DNA from: Glycocaulis abyssi | Lineage (GTDB): Bacteria > Pseudomonadota > Alphaproteobacteria > Caulobacterales > Maricaulaceae | Direction of reading: 5' to 3' | DNA: 64,000 nucleotides | Assembly: GCF_041429775.1 (NCBI RefSeq) | Contig: NZ_CP163421.1 | Span: 124,001 to 188,000 of the forward strand | Part shown: in pieces, positions 9,338-17,220 of the stretch | Numbering within the stretch: position 1 is the first letter of the stretch | How the letters are laid out: each line of letters begins with the position of its first letter | Notes under the pieces: generated by a model | Seen by the model: the letters and a program-made list of their open reading frames with translations, nothing else | Told to the model about the DNA's origin: nothing | The model's database searches: none | Made by a program: the position numbers and the translations under genes

Positions 9338-10650
9338 TGCGGGATGCAGGGCGTATCGCCGCCGCCATCGAGGTGCTGGACACCATTTTGAACCGGCATC
9401 AGCCGGTCAAGGAAGCCATGCGCGACTGGGGCAAGGCCAACCGCTATGCGGGCTCTGGCGATAGGGCGTGGATTTCCGGCCTCGTGCTGGACAGTCTGCG
9501 GCGCAGGGGCTCTGTCTCATACCTGATGGGTGCCGACAGCCCCCGCGCCCTGGTGCTGGGCACGCTCGCCCATGAATGGGAGATGGGCCCCGATGCGATT
9601 GCCGCGACTTTCGAAGGCGATGAGCACGCGCCCGATCCTCTGACCGATGCCGAACGGGCGGGGATGCTGGCAAAGCTCTCCGGCGACGCGCCGCTGCACG
9701 CGCGCGCGGAAATCCCGGAATGGCTGGAGCCGAGCTTTAAGCGCGGCTTTGGCGACGACGCGGCGCTGGAAGGGGCGAGCATGGCCAGCCGCGCAGCCGT
9801 AGATCTGCGCGTCAACACGCTCAAAACCGACCCCGAAAAGGCAATTCATGCCGTGCGCGCGCAGCTCAATGCTGACCCGTCCACGCTGATCACAACCGGC
9901 ATTCGCGTGCCCGGCCATGACCCGCGCGCCAAATCCCCGCCCGCTGACGCCATCCCCGCTTACGGGAAAGGCTGGGTGGAGGTGCAGGACATTGGCAGCC
10001 AGATCGCCGCGCTCGCCGCCGCGCCGGTGGAAGGGCTGCAAGTGCTCGATTTCTGCGCAGGCGCGGGCGGCAAGACGCTCTCTCTGGCTGCTTTGATGAA
10101 TAATACCGGCCAGCTTTACGCCTGGGATTATGACTGGCGGCGCCTGCGCGCCATCTGGCCGCGTCTGGAGCGGGCAGGCGTGCGCAATGTTCAGGTGCGT
10201 TCGGGCAAGGAAGCAGAAGCGCTGGGCGATCTGGAAGGCAAGATGGACCTGGTCTTCATCGACGCGCCCTGCACAGGCTCTGGCACCTGGCGGCGCAGGC
10301 CGGATACCAAATGGCGCCTGAAGGACAAGGCGCTCGCCACACGCATCAGTCAGCAGGACGAGGTGCTGGCCAAGGCCGCGAAATACGTGCGTCCCGGCGG
10401 GCGGATGGTCTATGTGACCTGCTCTGTCCTGCCGGAAGAAAACGGCGACCGGATCGATGTGTTCCTCGCCGCCAATCCCGATTTTCGCGCCGTGCCGGTT
10501 ATGGACGCGCTCCAACGCTCCGGCCAGCTCACCGAAGAGGGCGCGCTTACCCTTGCCGCGTGCGCTGGCGCGCACGGCGCCCTCCAGCTCACCCCCGCCC
10601 GCACCGGCACGGACGGATTTTACGTGTGCGGACTGGCGAGGGTGGGGTAA
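9337..10650 (+). CDS. rsmB: RsmB/Fmu-type rRNA (cytosine-C5) methyltransferase
   Basis: The 437-residue protein has an N-terminal NusB-like RNA-binding region (about 1-130) and a Rossmann SAM domain with LDFCAGAGGKTLSLAA. Two cysteines typical of RNA m5C methyltransferases are present: DAPCTGSGTW (motif IV) and YVTCSVLPEEN (motif VI). It could equally be called a Sun/NOL1 family protein, so the target base is inferred. Its last 38 bases (10613-10650) recur at 12812-12849. Confidence 0.88.
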   Translation: MRDAGRIAAAIEVLDTILNRHQPVKEAMRDWGKANRYAGSGDRAWISGLVLDSLRRRGSVSYLMGADSPRALVLGTLAHEWEMGPDAIAATFEGDEHAPDPLTDAERAGMLAKLSGDAPLHARAEIPEWLEPSFKRGFGDDAALEGASMASRAAVDLRVNTLKTDPEKAIHAVRAQLNADPSTLITTGIRVPGHDPRAKSPPADAIPAYGKGWVEVQDIGSQIAALAAAPVEGLQVLDFCAGAGGKTLSLAALMNNTGQLYAWDYDWRRLRAIWPRLERAGVRNVQVRSGKEAEALGDLEGKMDLVFIDAPCTGSGTWRRRPDTKWRLKDKALATRISQQDEVLAKAAKYVRPGGRMVYVTCSVLPEENGDRIDVFLAANPDFRAVPVMDALQRSGQLTEEGALTLAACAGAHGALQLTPARTGTDGFYVCGLARVG

Positions 10651-10659
10651 TTTGGGTGT

Positions 10660-11430
10660 ATGTTTGATTGTGATGATATCCCGGACGCACCGGCTGAGCG
10701 CGCTATGCTGCTCGAAAATATCCTAGTTGAATCCGCGACCGGTGGCGTCAGACAGGAAGATGTGTATCGCGAACTTCGCCGGTATTTTATGCAAAATGAT
10801 AGATGGAAGGTCCTTCTCCCGGATTTTGTTAGGACCCATCGAAGCCTTTCATCTTTTTGGCCATATATTAAAAATCAAGCTCCCACTTACGCTGAACGGC
10901 GTGAGATTATTGGAGCGGCTCTTACGCCTCTTGTTGATTTCTTGGAGGACACACAAAGACTTCCTCTAGATGGCGAAACCTCAACTCTCCTCAAGACATT
11001 CGACTCCGATGGCGTTCATGAGGTTTGGGAAAGAGCTTTGGAACGTCGGCTTAGCGATCCTCAAGGAGCAATCACCTTGGCTAGGACTTTGCTTGAAGCG
11101 GTAATTAAAAAAATTCTTGATGAGATGGCTGTTTCTTACTCCAACACAGACGACCTCCCAAAGCTTTATGGCTTGGTTGCAGTTCATCTGAAGCTTGCGC
11201 CCAACGCCCACTCTGAAGTGCCTATCAAGTCGATCCTTGGCGGCGCACATACTGTCGTAAATGGATTAGGTACGCTGCGAAACCGGCTATCTGATGCGCA
11301 CGCGCCGGGAGCCCGCCTTCGTGCAAAACCGTCTCCTCGTCATGCTGCCCTGGCGGTCAACATGGCAGGCGCGATGGCCACTTTTCTCGTGGAGACTTGG
11401 AAAGCCTCCCTAGACCCGTTGGACGCGTAG
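10660..11430 (+). CDS. Abortive infection C-terminal (Abi_C) domain protein
   Basis: The 256-residue protein has an uncharacterised helical N-terminal half. The C-terminal half reads DPQGAITLARTLLEAVIKKIL, DDLPKLYGLVAVHLKLAP, SILGGAHTVVNGLGTLRNRL and SPRHAALAVNMAGAMATFLV. This is the signature of the Abi_C domain (PF14355), found in proteins linked to phage abortive infection. RNRLSDAH resembles a HEPN-type RNxxxxH motif. The base composition is distinctly AT-richer than that of the flanking rsmB. The start lies 9 bases after rsmB, and the DUF2442 gene begins one base after the stop. Confidence 0.85.
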   Translation: MFDCDDIPDAPAERAMLLENILVESATGGVRQEDVYRELRRYFMQNDRWKVLLPDFVRTHRSLSSFWPYIKNQAPTYAERREIIGAALTPLVDFLEDTQRLPLDGETSTLLKTFDSDGVHEVWERALERRLSDPQGAITLARTLLEAVIKKILDEMAVSYSNTDDLPKLYGLVAVHLKLAPNAHSEVPIKSILGGAHTVVNGLGTLRNRLSDAHAPGARLRAKPSPRHAALAVNMAGAMATFLVETWKASLDPLDA

Positions 11431-11431
11431 A

Positions 11432-11701
11432 ATGATCAAAGTCATCCATATCAAGGCCACTTCCCCGGCCATGCTGCACCTGACCTTCTCGGATGGTCAG
11501 GCGGGCGAGCTGGACCTGTCGGCTCTCATCGCCCGGCCGGGCGCGATGGTGGAGCCTTTGCGTGATCCCGCCTATTTCGCCCGCGTATTCCTTGAGGAAG
11601 GCGCGCCGACCTGGCCGAACGGTTTCGATCTTGCGCCGTGGGCACTGCACAAGGACATGACAGCGCAAGACCTGCTCAAGCCTGCGGGCCGCGCGGCCTG
11701 A
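11432..11701 (+). CDS. DUF2442 family small protein
   Basis: The 89-residue protein matches DUF2442 in its FSDGQAGELDLSALI strand pair and the closing WPNGFDLAPWALHKD motif. Family members often sit next to toxin-like genes (for example DUF4160) and are suspected antitoxin or regulatory partners. Here the gene follows the Abi_C gene with one intervening base, so the two are very probably co-translated. It is GC-rich, unlike the Abi_C gene. Confidence 0.82.
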   Translation: MIKVIHIKATSPAMLHLTFSDGQAGELDLSALIARPGAMVEPLRDPAYFARVFLEEGAPTWPNGFDLAPWALHKDMTAQDLLKPAGRAA

Positions 11702-11704
11702 CCC

Positions 11705-12034
11705 TTATTCCCCCCGCTCTTTCTTCCCCCGTGCCACTTCGGTGGCCAGCGCCTCCAGCTTGTGCGTCCAGAAGCCCTTGAAGCGGGAGAGCCAGTCATC
11801 GACCTGCTGCAGCGGGGCGGGTTCGAGCCGGTAGATGCGGCGCGCCCCGTCCACGCGGGAGGTGGCAAACCCCGCATCGCGCAGCACTTTGAGATGCTGG
11901 GAGACGCCGGCCTGGCTGATCCCGAACTCCGCGTGGATGACCTCGACGATCTCGCCAGAGCGCAGCTCGTTTTCGGCCAGCAATTCCAGTATGCGCCGGC
12001 GCACCGGGTCTCCAAGGACGTCAAAGGCGTGCAT
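11705..12034 (-). CDS. ArsR-family winged-helix transcriptional regulator
   Basis: The 109-residue protein shows the ArsR fold: FDVLGDPVRRRILELLAENE, then the recognition helix region ISQAGVSQHLKVLRDAG, then the wing VDGARRIYRLEP. No metal-binding Cys motif (ELCVCDL type) is present, which fits the SRPBCC-linked subgroup. The frame is open to 12193, but the homologous start MHAFDVLGD is at 12034. It lies four bases after the SRPBCC gene, so the two form an operon. Confidence 0.9.
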   Translation of the reverse strand: MHAFDVLGDPVRRRILELLAENELRSGEIVEVIHAEFGISQAGVSQHLKVLRDAGFATSRVDGARRIYRLEPAPLQQVDDWLSRFKGFWTHKLEALATEVARGKKERGE

Positions 12035-12038
12035 GGGG

Positions 12039-12677
12039 CTATTGCTCCTCCCCCTTGAAGAAGGCGGCGGTGCGGGCCGCTGCCGCGCGGGCCTCGTCTG
12101 CTGGCGCGCCGGAGGCTGCATGCGCCTCGCCCCAGGCTTTGGCGGTGGCATCGACCAGATCGCGATAATTCTGCGAGGCGAACCATTCGCCACTTGCTTC
12201 CACCGGGGCCGTCACCTCGCCGCTGACATGCAGCGCCAGCCCGGCAAGGCCCAGATCCCAGCCGACACCGCCCGCGCCGGGGCCGTATTTTTCTTCCCAG
12301 TCAGGATCGACCACATAGAGATGGGTCAGTTCCAGGCGCGCATGCCCGTTCCCGGCATTGTGGAGCCGCACGCTTACCCAGCTGATCTGTTCGGAGAATT
12401 CCCAGGTGATGTCCAGCGTGCGCGGCGGCTCGCAGACGCCAATTTCGCCAGCCGCATTATTCTCGATCTGGAACCGGCCACCGGGACGGAATTCACCCGA
12501 CACGGGCGAGAACCAGCGCGCGAGGCGCTCTTTCGTGGTCACCGCCTCCCACAAATCCTCGATACGGGTGGCGTAGGTGCGGCTCGCCACAATCGCTACG
12601 GCGGGTTTGCCGTCCCGCTCCAGATTGCGCACCTCGCGGGCCGTGGCCCCGATGGCCGCTGCAATGTCGATCTGCAT
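12039..12677 (-). CDS. SRPBCC (AHSA1-like) domain protein
   Basis: The 212-residue protein has the AHSA1/START-like signature: RIEDLWEAVTTKERLARWFS, GGRFQIENNAAGEI, ITWEFSEQISWVSVRL and GWDLGLAGLALHV. Such proteins form a hydrophobic ligand cavity and are commonly encoded beside an ArsR regulator. GGGAG lies a few bases upstream of the ATG at 12677; the frame is open to 12719. The SRPBCC gene comes first here and the regulator second. The ligand is unknown. Confidence 0.87.
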   Translation of the reverse strand: MQIDIAAAIGATAREVRNLERDGKPAVAIVASRTYATRIEDLWEAVTTKERLARWFSPVSGEFRPGGRFQIENNAAGEIGVCEPPRTLDITWEFSEQISWVSVRLHNAGNGHARLELTHLYVVDPDWEEKYGPGAGGVGWDLGLAGLALHVSGEVTAPVEASGEWFASQNYRDLVDATAKAWGEAHAASGAPADEARAAAARTAAFFKGEEQ

Positions 12678-12811
12678 GCCTGTCTCCCATAATTTCGATA
12701 CTACTTGTATAAGCAACAAATTATATGAGAGTCAAATGAGGGAAGGGGGTGAAAGGGAAGCGGGAGGGATGTGGCTTGCTGCTATGGCCGCGCAGGAAGC
12801 AGCTGTGGCCA

Positions 12812-12849
12812 ACGGATTTTACGTGTGCGGACTGGAGAAGGCGGGGTAG
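12812..12849 (+). repeat. Displaced copy of the rsmB 3' end
   Basis: These 38 bases match 10613-10650, the last codons and stop of rsmB, at 34 positions. The first 24 bases are identical. Read in frame they give NGFYVCGLEKAG and a stop, against DGFYVCGLARVG in rsmB. Upstream, WLAAMAAQEA may be a shortened echo of LAACAGAHGA in rsmB. There is no gene around it. It looks like the former end of rsmB or an attachment-site copy. Confidence 0.8.
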
Positions 12850-12900
12850 GGTTGCAGGAATCGCCACTGCACCTGATGCATAGCCTGCCGGAGATAGACT

Positions 12901-13602
12901 ATGGACGAGGAACAGAGCCCGTTGTGGCGGCGGCCCCGCGACCTCCTGAAATTCCTCGGAATATATGTGCTGTGTATCGCCTTTGGTCTGCTTGTCAGCA
13001 TGGGCCTGGGGCGCGAGGAGGGCCAAAGCTGGGTGGAGGCGATCTTTTCCCCCGGTAGAGTGTTGGCGCTGGTCATCATGGCGGCGCTTGGCATTTTGTT
13101 CATAACTATCAGAAATCCCAAAGGCTTTTCAAACGTCGAGCCGGCCGGGGCGGGCTGGCACGCGATAGGACCACCAAGATATGAAAAGTATCTCGGCTGG
13201 GCCTATGGCCTGCTTTCCGTCACATCGATTATCGGCGGGCTTTTTGCTCTGCTGATCGTTTTCATTGCTGACCGAGGGCCGAGCGGGTGGGACGCGGTGC
13301 TTTTACCTGCCGTTGGAGTTCTCGTCCTGCTCTTCGGCGCCGTGATGGCGATGAAGTTCTACAGCATCTATTTCGTGAAGATCAGGTGGAATGAGGAGCA
13401 GATTGAAATCTCTCATCCGCTTGCTGGCAGGCGGGCCGTAAAATTCAAGGACATTGAAGCCGCCGGTAGTGCCGGGCTGCTGGGCTATTACTGGATAAGG
13501 CCCAAGTCCGGCCGCCTGATAAGGTTGAAAGATATTGATGATGGCGCTGAAGAGCTGATGTTCCACCTGCGCACGGTCGTGCCGGGACGAATCATTGCCT
13601 GA
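12901..13602 (+). CDS. Hypothetical four-helix membrane protein
   Basis: The 233-residue protein has four likely transmembrane helices (about residues 18-36, 53-69, 99-123 and 130-150). A C-terminal cytoplasmic domain of about 80 residues resembles a PH-like fold (WNEEQIEISHPLAGRRAVKFKDIEAAG). No named family was recognised. It sits between the displaced rsmB end and guaA, 49 bases upstream of the latter, and seems to belong to the ancestral neighbourhood. Confidence 0.65.
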   Translation: MDEEQSPLWRRPRDLLKFLGIYVLCIAFGLLVSMGLGREEGQSWVEAIFSPGRVLALVIMAALGILFITIRNPKGFSNVEPAGAGWHAIGPPRYEKYLGWAYGLLSVTSIIGGLFALLIVFIADRGPSGWDAVLLPAVGVLVLLFGAVMAMKFYSIYFVKIRWNEEQIEISHPLAGRRAVKFKDIEAAGSAGLLGYYWIRPKSGRLIRLKDIDDGAEELMFHLRTVVPGRIIA

Positions 13603-13651
13603 TTCCACCCACCCCCTCGCCACGGACGAGAATCTCGGCTAATCGCTCACC

Positions 13652-15217
13652 ATGAGCACTGCAGCCGAACACGAACGCGCCCTGATTGTCGATTTCGGCA
13701 GTCAGGTGACCCAGCTTATCGCACGGCGCCTGCGCGAGAGCGGCGTCTATTGCGAGGTCCATCCCTATAACCGCGCCACTGCGGATTTTGTGAAGGATTA
13801 CGGCCCCAGGGCCATCATCCTGTCCGGCTCTCCGCATTCGACGAGCTGGGAGGACAGCCCGCGCGCTGATCCTTACATCTTCGAGGCAGGCGTGCCGGTC
13901 TTGGGCATCTGCTATGGCGAGCAGACCATGTGCGCGCAGCTCGGCGGGCGGGTGGAAACATCCGACCATCGCGAGTTCGGCCGCGCCGATATCCAGATCG
14001 TGGCCGAAAGCCCGCTGCTGAAAGGTCTCGGCGAGATTGGCGATACCGAGCGCGTGTGGATGAGCCATGGCGACCGCGTGATGGCCGCGCCCGAAGGCTT
14101 TCACGTTATCGCTACGAGCCCCGGCGCGCCCTTTGCGGCGATTGCCGATGAAGCCCGGCGCTTTTACGGCGTGCAGTTCCACCCGGAAGTGGTTCACACG
14201 CCGCGCGGCGCGCTGCTTCTGAAGAACTTCACCCACGAGATTGCGGGCATGAAGGGCGACTGGACCATGGCCGCCTTCAAGGATGAGGCGATTGCCCGCA
14301 TCCGCGAACAGGTGGGTTCCGGCCGGGTGATCTGCGGGCTATCGGGCGGGGTGGACTCCGCCGTTGCCGCCGTGCTGATCCACGAGGCGATTGGCGATCA
14401 GCTAACTTGCGTCTTCGTCGATACCGGCCTGATGCGCCATGGCGAGGCCGAAGAGGTCGTCACCCTCTTCCGCGAGCATTACAATATCCCGCTGGTCGCC
14501 GCCGATGAGGGCGAACGCTTCCTCTCCGCTCTGGACGGCATCGACGACCCGGAAAAGAAACGCAAGACCATCGGCAAGCTCTTCATCGATGTGTTCGAGG
14601 AGAAGGCCAAGCTCGCTGGCGGGGCGGACTTTCTGGCCCAGGGCACGCTCTACCCGGACGTGATCGAGAGCGTCAGCTTTGATGGCGGCCCGTCCGTCAC
14701 CATCAAGTCTCACCATAATGTCGGCGGCCTGCCCGCGCGCATGAACATGAAGCTGGTGGAGCCGCTTCGCGAGCTCTTCAAGGACGAGGTGAGGGCGCTG
14801 GGGCGCGAGCTTGGCCTGCCCGAAGCTTTCGTCGGCCGCCACCCCTTTCCGGGGCCGGGCCTTGGCATCCGTATTCCGGGCGCCGTCACGAAGGAAAAGG
14901 CCGATATCCTGCGCGCCGCCGACCGCATCTATATCGAGGAGATCAAGAAGGAAGGTCTCTACGACGTGATCTGGCAGGCCTTCGCGGTGCTGCTGCCCGT
15001 GCGCACCGTCGGCGTGATGGGCGATGAGCGCACCTATGACAGCGTTCTGGCCTTACGCGCCGTGACGAGCGTGGACGGCATGACGGCGGACTATTTCCCC
15101 TTCGATCACGACTTCCTGGGCCGGGTCGCCACGCGCATCATCAATGAAGTGCGCGGCGTCAATCGCGTGGTCTATGACGTGACCAGCAAACCGCCGGGGA
15201 CCATTGAGTGGGAGTAG
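13652..15217 (+). CDS. guaA: GMP synthase (glutamine-hydrolysing)
   Basis: The 521-residue enzyme converts XMP to GMP using ATP and glutamine. The N-terminal class I glutamine amidotransferase has GICYGEQ with Cys87 and FHPEV with the catalytic His. The ATP-pyrophosphatase domain has the PP-loop LSGGVDSAV (about 230-238). The dimerisation domain ends in the family-typical [10 protein letters not shown]. The gene is complete. Bases 15105-15153 near its 3' end recur downstream at 16402-16450. Confidence 0.98.
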   Translation: MSTAAEHERALIVDFGSQVTQLIARRLRESGVYCEVHPYNRATADFVKDYGPRAIILSGSPHSTSWEDSPRADPYIFEAGVPVLGICYGEQTMCAQLGGRVETSDHREFGRADIQIVAESPLLKGLGEIGDTERVWMSHGDRVMAAPEGFHVIATSPGAPFAAIADEARRFYGVQFHPEVVHTPRGALLLKNFTHEIAGMKGDWTMAAFKDEAIARIREQVGSGRVICGLSGGVDSAVAAVLIHEAIGDQLTCVFVDTGLMRHGEAEEVVTLFREHYNIPLVAADEGERFLSALDGIDDPEKKRKTIGKLFIDVFEEKAKLAGGADFLAQGTLYPDVIESVSFDGGPSVTIKSHHNVGGLPARMNMKLVEPLRELFKDEVRALGRELGLPEAFVGRHPFPGPGLGIRIPGAVTKEKADILRAADRIYIEEIKKEGLYDVIWQAFAVLLPVRTVGVMGDERTYDSVLALRAVTSVDGMTADYFPFDHDFLGRVATRIINEVRGVNRVVYDVTSKPPGTIEWE

Positions 15218-15292
15218 GGGGGCAACCGCGCGAAGGGGCTACCCGAGGGCACAGCATCTGATAGATTATCGCCCGCTTGACGGGGGAGGTGG

Positions 15293-15724
15293 ATGGCAGG
15301 CGTTGGGGACTTTTTTCCGCTTGAGGTATTGATACCGGGAGTACCGGTTTCGCATCAGGCCAGACCGGCAGGTAGAGCAGCTTGGCAAGAAAAGGTTCGC
15401 GGGGCCGCGACCGAGCGCCGGAATCATACGTCCGAGCTTGGCTGGTCTGACGCGCGCCCAGTCTCCGTATTGATATATTACTTCGCAGATGCGCTGATGC
15501 AGGGCGACGTCGATAACATCGTGAAGCCAATACTCGATGGGCTTGAGACTGTCTGTTACCTAGACGATAACCAGGTTGAGCGGGTCACAGTTCAGAAATT
15601 TGAACCAACGGTCGAGCGGGAATTTTTGTCGCTGTCGGATCAACTCGCTGCTGCGTTGGATGCCGAGCCGCCCTTAGTGTATATTCGCATTGATGATGAC
15701 CTTGGTTGGAGAACCATCTCGTAA
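15293..15724 (+). CDS. RusA-like Holliday-junction resolvase family nuclease
   Basis: The 143-residue protein has the RusA active-site signature GDVDNIVKPILDGL followed by YLDDNQVERVTVQKF. Asp72, Asp74, Lys78 and Asp91/92 match the catalytic acids and lysine of RusA. RusA enzymes cut four-way DNA junctions and are usually phage-encoded. The N-terminal LEVLIPGVPVSHQARPAG fits the family's first strand and loop. GGGGGAGG precedes the ATG. The stop overlaps the next start (TAATG), so the two proteins are translationally coupled. The role in this pair is unknown. Confidence 0.85.
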   Translation: MAGVGDFFPLEVLIPGVPVSHQARPAGRAAWQEKVRGAATERRNHTSELGWSDARPVSVLIYYFADALMQGDVDNIVKPILDGLETVCYLDDNQVERVTVQKFEPTVEREFLSLSDQLAAALDAEPPLVYIRIDDDLGWRTIS

Positions 15725-16371
15725 TGGCGGTTTCGGATACAAGCCTAGGCGAACATGAGGCCGCTGTTTTAGAGCGCTTGAGAGAGCGTTACACTTCGGC
15801 AGGCTATACGTTTGCCACCTCAATTGATGAGATGCAGCTTCCGGTAGAGTTCGGCGGTTATGTCCCGGATGCGGTAGCGAGCCGCGGCGACCAACACGTC
15901 GCAATTGAAGTGAAGATCGCCCGCCGGCCCAGCTTCCAATTCATGCCGCTGACGAGACTGCGGGAAATTGTGGAACAGCATCCAGGGTGGACATTCTCCG
16001 TTGCTTACACCAACGCAGATGATTTGGAAGCCGGTGGAGTTGCTCCGGCCAGTTCACAATCGATCAATAAACGGTTGGCCGAAATAGAGAAGCTCAGCAA
16101 GACAGGTTTCCTGCGTGCCGCCTTTGTTATGGCTTGGCCGCTTTTGGAGGCTATTGCACACGGGCCGCTCGACCAAAGCGATATTCGCCCGCTGAAGCCG
16201 GGAACCGTAGTCCAGTCGCTGATTATGGAAGGTCACCTAACTGCTTCCGATGGTGCGCGCTTACGCGACCTGATTAAGCTCAGAAATCAAATCGTTCACG
16301 GGAACCTCGATGTGGAACCCAGCCAAGAAGACGTAGAATTTATGTTGCAGACAATCCGGAGCATTGCCTAA
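15724..16371 (+). CDS. PD-(D/E)XK-like nuclease domain fused to HEPN-like domain
   Basis: The 215-residue protein has two parts. The N-terminal part (about 1-100) contains YVPDAVASRGDQHVAIEVKIA, where Asp49 and Glu62-x-Lys64 form a PD-(D/E)XK motif like that of archaeal-resolvase-type restriction nucleases. The C-terminal part (about 115-215) is helical and contains LRNQIVHG, with Arg187, Asn188 and His192 matching the HEPN RNxxxH ribonuclease motif. The start at 15724 overlaps the RusA-like stop by one base. Domain calls rest on motifs only. Confidence 0.7.
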   Translation: MAVSDTSLGEHEAAVLERLRERYTSAGYTFATSIDEMQLPVEFGGYVPDAVASRGDQHVAIEVKIARRPSFQFMPLTRLREIVEQHPGWTFSVAYTNADDLEAGGVAPASSQSINKRLAEIEKLSKTGFLRAAFVMAWPLLEAIAHGPLDQSDIRPLKPGTVVQSLIMEGHLTASDGARLRDLIKLRNQIVHGNLDVEPSQEDVEFMLQTIRSIA

Positions 16372-16401
16372 AGTTTGTATGGGCGCACCTGAGCCTACGT
16401 A

Positions 16402-16450
16402 ATCACGACTTCCACGGCGGCGTCGCCACGCGCATCATCGATGAAGTGCG
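16402..16450 (+). repeat. Displaced fragment of the guaA 3' end
   Basis: This matches guaA 15105-15153 at 44 of 49 bases, including 17 identical bases (16423-16439). It would read NHDFHGGVATRIIDEVR, against [17 protein letters not shown] in GuaA. Weaker resemblance may continue for some 20 bases with a short insertion. It is non-coding here and runs to within 12 bases of the convergent FMN-reductase stop. Confidence 0.85.
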
Positions 16451-16461
16451 GGACGCGCCCT

Positions 16462-17052
16462 TCAATACGGTGTTCCGCGTTTTTCGCGTTGAGCCTTGGC
16501 CGCCTCGGTCCACCATGCAAGATCGGCGGCAAAGCGTGGAAAAGCCTTCTCCAGCGGGGCTCCGCCCTCGCCGGTAGGCTTCGCGTTGTCATCAAGCGCG
16601 TGGCGAATTCCGCCCACGGCAAGCGAACTTGAGATGACGACCATCCCCATTTCCGACAGCGTCCCGTGCCAGGTAAGCGCGGCACGCACGCCGGCCAGCC
16701 GGCCGGCCGAATAGCTGGCAATGGCCGCGGGCCGCCAGAACCATTCCTCCAGAAAATGGTCGGTCAGGTTTTTCAGGCCCGGCTGGATGCCCCAGTTATA
16801 TTCGCCAGTGACGAAGACGAACGCATCGGCCTTGCGGATCTTTCCGGCCAGCTCTTCCAGCCCGGCAGGTGCCTCGCCGGCAGCGTACTCCTTATACATG
16901 CGGTCCAGCATGGGCAGGTTGATGGCCTTGGCGTCGATCAGCTCGGCCTCGTTACCAAGCTCTCTAAGCTCTCTCACGAGATAACGCGCCAGCCGGATTC
17001 CCTGCCGGTCGGCGCGGTAGGAGCCGTAGAGGACGAGGATATGGTGGGTCAT
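16462..17052 (-). CDS. NADPH-dependent FMN reductase family protein
   Basis: The 196-residue flavodoxin-like protein begins HILVLYGSYRADRQGIRLAR, the phosphate-binding loop for FMN. VFVTGEYNWGIQPGLKNLTDH, the conserved (P)EYN region of the family, follows. It probably reduces FMN or quinone-like or azo substrates with NADPH. The frame opens at 17097, but the ATG at 17052 gives the natural start. Its last codons lie beside the displaced guaA fragment, so its 3' end may have been reshaped by that insertion. Confidence 0.85.
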   Translation of the reverse strand: MTHHILVLYGSYRADRQGIRLARYLVRELRELGNEAELIDAKAINLPMLDRMYKEYAAGEAPAGLEELAGKIRKADAFVFVTGEYNWGIQPGLKNLTDHFLEEWFWRPAAIASYSAGRLAGVRAALTWHGTLSEMGMVVISSSLAVGGIRHALDDNAKPTGEGGAPLEKAFPRFAADLAWWTEAAKAQREKRGTPY

Positions 17053-17220
17053 GTATTTCCCTTTCCCGGACGGCCCTGCTTTATGCGTGATCGGCAATGT
17101 TAGGTCGAAGCTTTTGATAATGCCAGATTGTCCAGGGGGGGGGCTCCTGGACCCTCCTCGCCTCGTGGGCAGACGCTGGCGGCTGGCGCGCAGGCCCGGC
17201 GCGCGATATTACCAAGGGCG

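Larger units (their letters stand above)
10651..12849. mobile_element. Putative inserted region bracketed by copies of the rsmB 3' end
   Basis: The interval between the rsmB stop and a diverged second copy of the rsmB 3' end (12812-12849) is about 2.2 kb. It contains Abi_C and DUF2442 genes on the plus strand, and SRPBCC and ArsR genes on the minus strand. The Abi_C gene is visibly AT-richer than everything around it, while the other three match the host composition. The region may therefore have been built in more than one step. No integrase or transposase gene is present. The boundaries are inferred from the repeat. Confidence 0.55.
15154..16450. mobile_element. Putative cassette inserted at the guaA 3' end
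   Basis: A 49-base segment of guaA (15105-15153) is repeated at 16402-16450 with 44 identities, an offset of exactly 1297 bases. The unit so defined holds the last 64 bases of guaA plus two overlapping genes, a RusA-like nuclease and a nuclease/HEPN-like protein, both AT-richer than their surroundings. Integration into the 3' end of guaA with regeneration of the gene end is a known behaviour of genomic islands. No integrase is present here. Confidence 0.65.

Noticed and set aside
12577-12849. 90-codon open frame containing the displaced rsmB end as a real small gene
   Set aside because: It begins inside the SRPBCC gene on the opposite strand, has no ribosome-binding site, and its only recognisable part is the copied rsmB end.
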